Origin: Alentia gelatinosa
Taxonomy: Eukaryota; Annelida; Polychaeta; Phyllodocida; Polynoidae
NCBI GenBank assembly: GCA_950022655.1
Contig: OX465579.1
Span: forward strand, 42,511,950-42,575,949
Reading direction: 5' to 3'
Length of the DNA: 64,000 bases
Of the stretch, positions 59,701 to 64,000 are shown in pieces. A model generated the notes under the pieces. The model had not been told where the DNA came from. It searched no databases and worked only from the letters and a program-made list of their open reading frames with translations. Position numbers and translations under genes: made by a program. Each line of letters begins with the position of its first letter. Within the stretch, counting starts at the first letter, position 1.

Positions 59701-62296
59701 GCTAGTGTACTTACCGACATGGTCTTTAAACCATTTAGCTGACATGCTGAGGGGAGGGCTGATGTTGAGAATCTGGGGATTTGTGCCTTTACGCAGGTAT
59801 GGGATGGCGTACTTGGAGCTGAAGAATTAAACAGATATATGGTTGGGCATCAATAACAAACCCGATGCTGTAAATAAATAAAAATTTAGAAAGTAATTAT
59901 ATACACCATAATTCAGTGGTAGCTCTATAGGCTTGAAGCAAGTGGGCTGTTTCACCTAGAAATATTAAATATGATATTATATCTACATTTTGTCTCATGT
60001 CTATTGAGCCAAAATTTCCAATTCTATTGCAAAAAAACCGAATATATTGTAACGGTAAATGCAGAATGACAAGAACCACCAGATACAGTGTACAGGATAC
60101 TATGATTTATTACATGAGCCTACGGATACAATCACACTAACGTGGTTTGTAAGCCTGACCTACGTGTCTAAGAGCAGTGTTCATGACCTCGCCTCTAGGG
60201 CTGGTCCACCCAGAATGCCTGGACTGAGCTGCGCTCGCTGTATTTATAGTAAAATGTGACGTCACATGCAGCAACTCAGCATCCACCGCATCATAGTTCG
60301 GTGTAATTCGGTGGCATTCGGTGTGGTCCGGTGGCACTCGGTGTGGTTTGGAGGAGGATATCCATCCTCCTCCCCTACCCTTAGTAGCGCTGTCGTAAAA
60401 CCACGCCGCGCCTCCCAGACCCCCGCTGTCCCCGCTACAATATATATATTTCTTTTTATTCAGTAATTAGGAGTATTAAAGTACATTCATCCATTCACGA
60501 CGTAAATGATACTCAAAGCATCACCCGACCATCCTCGGATGATGCCTTAAGGCATCACCTGGCCACCTAAGGCATCACCGAACTACCATACTGTCTGAAT
60601 TTTCGGTCTCTGCTTTCAGCTTAGTGACCTGCAGGTGTCGCACGTTCATGTTGACCGCATCTATTGAAGTATATGCGGGGAGTAGTCAAAGGGGAAGCCC
60701 TATTTGCAGCAAACCTACCGGCCTGCCATGCATTCCAGCTGGCAGAAGATATTTGATCAACTTTTCCCGGCGGTCCTTTGCAGGTGGTACTTTATGATCT
60801 TATGTGGACTAACTCTTATAAATTTTACACTGGCCTGCAGACTGGCTTGGTTGCAGAGTGGGGTTTGGGTTTGTGGACTGTTGAACAGGCCAGCACCGGG
60901 CAACTAATGACCCAGCGCTGCTGGCCCAGGGCCCAGCGCTGGCAGGGGCACCTTCCCCGCTCTTCTACAGAGGCCGCCTCCCGGCAAACACCCCCCTCCC
61001 CTCCCAGCCAGGGCTAGTACCTGGTTGGTGGAACACTTGCTTTACAATCCTTCAACAAACTCTGTCTAACGGCGAGTAAGATTGAGTCAGGTATATGCAG
61101 TATATTTGGCATGTAGGATTGGTCAATTCCTACCAGCATTGAACCAAATCGGGTTGGACCATATCCAATGAACATAATCAATTAGATCCAATGGACTAGT
61201 CAGGCACAATCCATGTAATGTTAATAAGCGATGCCAGCGTCTTGTTGCTTTAAGTCATCTTACTCATGGTTATTATTACATAATAAACATGATCTGCTGA
61301 AGAGCATAAATATCTTAGAGCTATGTAAATTAAAGATACGAATGTCTCTTTTCGTTGGTATCTATGGTATAACATTGCAAATTCCCAAAACATCAGCAAC
61401 CGATTAGTGACATACCAGAGAAAGGTTCCGCGAATGTTGACCTGGTGCATGAGGTCGTAGCGTTTCATAGGCGTGGCTTCTGTTCCCGTCAGGTGAATGG
61501 CGCTGGCATTGTTTATAAGAATGTCGATCCCTCCAAATTTCTCAGCTGCCTGCTTGAACGCGTTGGCAACCTGTTCTTCATTACGGATGTCCACCACACA
61601 CGGTAGACATTTTCCTCCAGCTGCCTCAACTGTCGGCAAAAAGTCACATTTTTTATCTAATGTCAAAACTTGTTTAATATGGAAGATCTGGGACAAAATG
61701 TCCGAGGTTTTGATGCGGCGGAGGTAGTCCTAATACTATCATATAACAGCACGAAATTTCATATGATTGTTTATATGGCATGAGTTGTCTTCGCGGAATG
61801 ATATCATGAAGCGGAGCTGAGTGATATCTGTAGCGGAAGACATTATTGAAGTGTAACCAAGATAAAAGTGTAACACATAGATATGACTCAAATTATGAAG
61901 TGGTACCGGTACGTTATCGTGTATGGTGAGCATAATACATTGATTGAAATCAAGTGTAATAATAGATCATAAAACAACAACTACAACGTTACGGATTATG
62001 TCGGTTACTGGGTGTGACTCTGGCCTTCTGTAAAAACAGATATAGTACATCTTAACATGAATTCACGAAACCATTTTTATTCAGTAAGCTTTCTTTTAAA
62101 TAGTTCATGGATCAATGCTGCTGATTACTAACTTTCTTCAGCAGCTGTATAAATGGTGCCCGGTAGTGATGGGTGTGGCTCGGTGGTCTTGGCGGCGACC
62201 ACGATGTTGGCCCCATCAGCAGCCGCACGCAGGGCAATGTTCAACCCAATACCGCGACTGGCTCCAGTGATGAACAAGGTTCGTCCTGCTAGATTC
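53775..62296 (-). CDS. HSDL2: Hydroxysteroid dehydrogenase-like protein 2, seven exons, 5' end missing
   Basis: Exons in gene order: 62133-62296, 61416-61629, 59715-59818, 59389-59490, 58776-58976, 57778-58002, 53775-54016. All introns are GT-AG and all joins are in frame, giving 416 visible residues, against 418 for the human protein. The first part is a short-chain dehydrogenase: NAD(P)-binding ITGASRGIG (9-17), NNASA (94-98), Ser146 in ILNISPP, and the catalytic pair Y162 and K166 in YTMAK. The last roughly 110 residues are an SCP2-type lipid-binding domain with GGTWYMDLKNG and FMTGKLKIKGD. The chain ends AKL-stop, a peroxisomal targeting tripeptide of the PTS1 type, as in vertebrate HSDL2 (ARL). 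The first exon begins in mid-codon, so a short upstream exon with the start ATG is missing; I could not place it at 62297-64000. The true substrate is not settled in the family. Confidence 0.93.
54721..54744 (+). repeat. Poly-G run of about 24
   Basis: A homopolymer G tract in the HSDL2 intron between exons 6 and 7, followed by GAAGGTCGCCCCCTCCCCCG. It is the longest of many G or C runs in the window. Confidence 0.85.
55838..55982. repeat. Near-perfect long palindrome of about 145 bp
   Basis: Left-arm blocks GATGGTTTTGTGGACAGGC, GTAAACCACGAG, GTTGAC and TAATACACGAGC pair with GCGAGTGTATTA, GTCAAC, GCGAGTGGTTTAC and GCCTGTCCACAAAATCATC. The apex is CACGAGCGCTAGCGAGTG. It lies in the HSDL2 intron between exons 6 and 7. 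The class is unknown; the apex resembles that of the hairpin repeats at 24533 and 46109. Confidence 0.8.
56324..57230. mobile_element. CAGGGATG-ended element, copy 3, with a nested hairpin repeat
   Basis: The left end is CAGGGATGCCAGTGGGGG and the right end is AACTGGCATCCCTG. TATCCA stands on both sides (56318-56323 and 57231-57236). It is 907 bp, much longer than copies 1 and 2, partly because a TATCCTACCC-family hairpin (56463-56744) lies inside it. It is in the HSDL2 intron between exons 6 and 7. Confidence 0.82.
56463..56744. mobile_element. Hairpin repeat (TATCCTACCC family), copy 3
   Basis: It starts with ATTATCATGAAACATCACGA. The stem is TTTCATATGATTGTTTATAT with ATGGCATGAGTTGTCTTC, paired with GAAGACAATGAATGGCAT and AATTATATGAAA. 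The apex is GATATCACGAAGTGGAGCTG followed by AGTGGTATC. The second module again runs from TTTTATCCTACCC to GGGGTAGGATAAA. The stem sequence differs from copies 1 and 2, but the layout and apex are shared. Confidence 0.72.
58277..58705 (+). mobile_element. Poly-C repeat family, copy F (3' half)
   Basis: It matches the right half of copies A and B: AACATCTGTTTTAGTA, TAACAAATACTTGA, TGTCCATAAAGGAGTTCTTA and CAAGCAGGTGTACTACAGTA, ending CCAATAGTCCATCTGCTAA. It sits in the HSDL2 intron between exons 5 and 6, ending 71 bases from exon 5, and is followed by a G run near 58711. Confidence 0.7.
60048..60439 (-). mobile_element. Solo LTR of 392 bp, minus orientation
   Basis: On the - strand it runs from TGTAGCGGGGACAGCGGG to GCATTTACCGTTACA, with TG...CA ends and short inverted termini. 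ATAT borders both sides (60044-60047 and 60440-60443), though the right flank is an AT repeat and so weak evidence. Inside, in the right order, are a CRE-like TGACGTCA, a TATA box ACTATAAATACA about 30 bases later, and AATAAA near the end. This is the layout of an LTR promoter and polyadenylation site. No gag or pol lies nearby, so it is a solo LTR, probably Ty3/Gypsy-like by its TGTAGCGGGG start. It is in the HSDL2 intron between exons 2 and 3, in the same orientation as the gene. Confidence 0.8.
61735..61850. mobile_element. Hairpin repeat (TATCCTACCC family), copy 4, partial
   Basis: It matches the first part of copy 3 almost exactly (CACGAAATTTCATATGATTG, GGCATGAGTTGTCTTCGCGG, AGCGGAGCTGAGTGATATCT) and stops after GCGGAAGACATT. 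The right stem arm and the second module are missing. It lies in the HSDL2 intron between exons 1 and 2 as visible here. Confidence 0.7.
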
Positions 62297-64000
62297 CTAA
62301 AAATGGTCAAAAGTTCACATGGTTGAAATCCAATCAATTCAGTTTCTTATTCTAAACCCTGAGAGGTGAATACATAGATTGATAGTGCAAAGATATATCA
62401 ATAAAGTCTGCAAGACACTTAGGTGTTGCTGCTGGAATGGTGATAGTCATGTAAGGTCATTTTAGGTATGATCATCGCTCATGTTATATACTATAGTCAT
62501 TTTGGAAGCTAGTAGTTGTGTATGGGAATGGCAATGTATAGTCCATGGTCATGTCATGTATGTTAATTTTCTCGTGTATTGATATGTATGGTCATGGTTT
62601 GTCATATTTGAGTTAACGTCCAGTCAACCAGTATGGCCATGTCATACTCAAGTCAAATCATAATAGTCATGTCATGCATGTTCAGGATACTGTTATGGTT
62701 ATATCATGTACATAGTAATGTATGTCCATGTATGGTTTTATCATACATGATCAGTTATGCCAATGGTCAAGGCCATGTATACTAATCTGAACAACAAAAC
62801 TAATGTCAATTAAGTTATGACCATAATGATCATGGTATAGTCATATCATATATAGTATTGGTCATGTATGCGTATGTATAGTCATGTCATGTAAGCATGT
62901 GAAGTGACCGACACCAGACTTATAATTATGATCGGTAAGCAGACAGTAGGGGGTGCCGTTATTGCTAGGACTTGTCGCTTGGATGCTTCGCTGGTTACTT
63001 ACTCACTATTGATAAAATGTCTGTATGGTAAAGTGCAACAACATAGGGGCGTAATTGTTATACATATGTACTGGTCATAATTCAGCTTATGAAGTGATCA
63101 GCTGTTGCCTATTGTTTGTATTGACCCGCTTTGCGAACTTGATTGCCAACAGGCACATTTGCATTTGTTTGAATAATGTGGACATTAGGCATTGACAGAT
63201 CAGGCTGTGCCAGTATACTATAGGGGCAGAAATATTTTACCACTAAAGGTTCACATAAAACGTTTTATGCACTGTAAACCTGTTCTAAATGAGACTAGGC
63301 TAAAATCCTAGTAAAAGACACAAAAAAAATTATGAACTAATTGTTAAGTGTTGATTTTAGATAAAAGTTGTTTTAGTCTAATATAGGGAACAAATCCTCA
63401 TTGAATGATATATCTGACTGACTGACACGAGAGTTGGGACTCTCCCTTCCACGTATGTGCTGCGAGGTTATAGGATACTTAGAAAGTAAACAACACTACC
63501 ATTACCTGACAAATGAATGGCCGCTACTTGGCCATACATTAGCGATCTGGTCACCTGACCTTGAGGTCCTAGTCCTGTTATTTCTGTTGACCAAACGTGG
63601 GTTTAATCTTGGGCCTTCTACCAGAGACAACTGTTCAGATAACCCGCCGATGAATGAAACTAAATCATAGTTAAAGCGTTTTGTATAGACCCTTTCTATC
63701 TAGCTATAGATGCGGTTGGAATGGCCCCCAACCAATTTAAGAAAAACTCACAAAAATATTTGTACCCTGGTCACGGTTGAAATAAATACTTTGACATTGG
63801 AATTTTCGTATCCCTGCATGCATTTGGACACTGAAAAAAAATCATGCTTCCGCACATCATGACACTTAAGTCATACAAGATATGTGCATTCCCCTGCGGC
63901 AAGGCTGTTTTAGTTCACATTCATCTAACCGCAGAATGAGGTGAATCGTTGGTGTCTAAAGGACACCTTGATTAAAAAAAAATCTATCATTACTTGCATC
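62297..64000. other. HSDL2 upstream region with no recognised gene
   Basis: By gene orientation this should hold the first HSDL2 intron and perhaps its first exon and promoter. I searched for a short exon ending in the codon pattern expected before NLAGRTLF and found none. The 78-codon ORF at 63434-63670 has no recognisable features. Confidence 0.5.
62440..62905 (+). repeat. Degenerate TCATGTATGG simple repeat
   Basis: Irregular repeats of GTCATGTCATGTATG, TATGGTCATG and similar words fill about 460 bp with no fixed period. A GTTAACGTCCAGTCAACCAG stretch near 62613 looks like a scrap of a non-LTR retroelement 3' end in minus orientation. Confidence 0.6.

Noticed and set aside
63475..63535. 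A candidate HSDL2 first exon with ATG and a GTAATG donor on the - strand
   Set aside because: In the frame required by the next exon it meets a stop codon, and its residues do not match the family N-terminus.
63434..63670. A 78-codon + strand ORF upstream of HSDL2
   Set aside because: No recognisable domain, no fit to an HSDL2 exon (wrong strand), and a length expected by chance.
1..64000. CRISPR array, bacterial defence island or operon
   Set aside because: The tandem repeats have no regular repeat-spacer pattern, genes are intron-split, and no prokaryotic gene or ribosome-binding site was seen.
1..64000. tRNA or rRNA genes
   Set aside because: I looked for the T-arm GGTTCGAATCC pattern with a matching acceptor stem and found no full cloverleaf; GGTTCGATTAG at about 35156 is inside AP3D1 exon 7.

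Overview
This window is animal nuclear DNA. Genes are split into many short exons by GT-AG introns of a few hundred to a few thousand bases, and introns and spacers are AT-rich and full of small mobile elements. The proteins resemble vertebrate ones closely, but the repeats look like those of a marine invertebrate. A retrotransposon tail with a 'GGACGTTAAAC...AACCAAC' ending hints at a lophotrochozoan such as a mollusc or brachiopod. I cannot fix the phylum.

Three conserved genes are visible. On the + strand at 4614-5321 are the last two coding exons of a TRIR (C19orf43) homologue. Facing it on the - strand is a complete gene for the delta subunit of the AP-3 clathrin-adaptor complex (AP3D1), with 31 coding exons from 45765 down to 10717. 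Every junction keeps frame, giving a predicted 1233-residue protein. Further right, also on the - strand, is HSDL2, a short-chain dehydrogenase with an SCP2 sterol-carrier domain. Seven exons run from 62296 to 53775; the first few codons are not found and may lie beyond the window. The three genes do different jobs (RNA biology, vesicle sorting, peroxisomal lipid metabolism) and form no operon or pathway.

Layout: 1-4600 holds a roughly 1-kb foldback element and MITE-like repeats; 4614-5321 TRIR; 5322-10716 a quiet spacer between converging genes; 10717-45765 AP3D1, whose introns carry five copies of a poly-C-bearing repeat, two CAGGGATG-ended MITEs with 6-bp target duplications, a hairpin element and a 1.6-kb TIR element; 45766-53774 a repeat-rich spacer with a hAT-like element holding a 63-bp minisatellite, a GGGATGTA-type minisatellite, a 202-bp tandem array and an RNase H fragment of a retrotransposon; 53775-62296 HSDL2, whose introns carry a long palindrome, a nested MITE and a solo LTR; 62297-64000 simple TCATG-rich sequence and no gene I can recognise.

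I found no CRISPR array, bacterial operon, tRNA, rRNA or new multi-gene system. The most unusual material is in the repeats: foldback and hairpin elements that share a loop motif on different stems, and six copies of one repeat family that all lie in introns and all point the same way.
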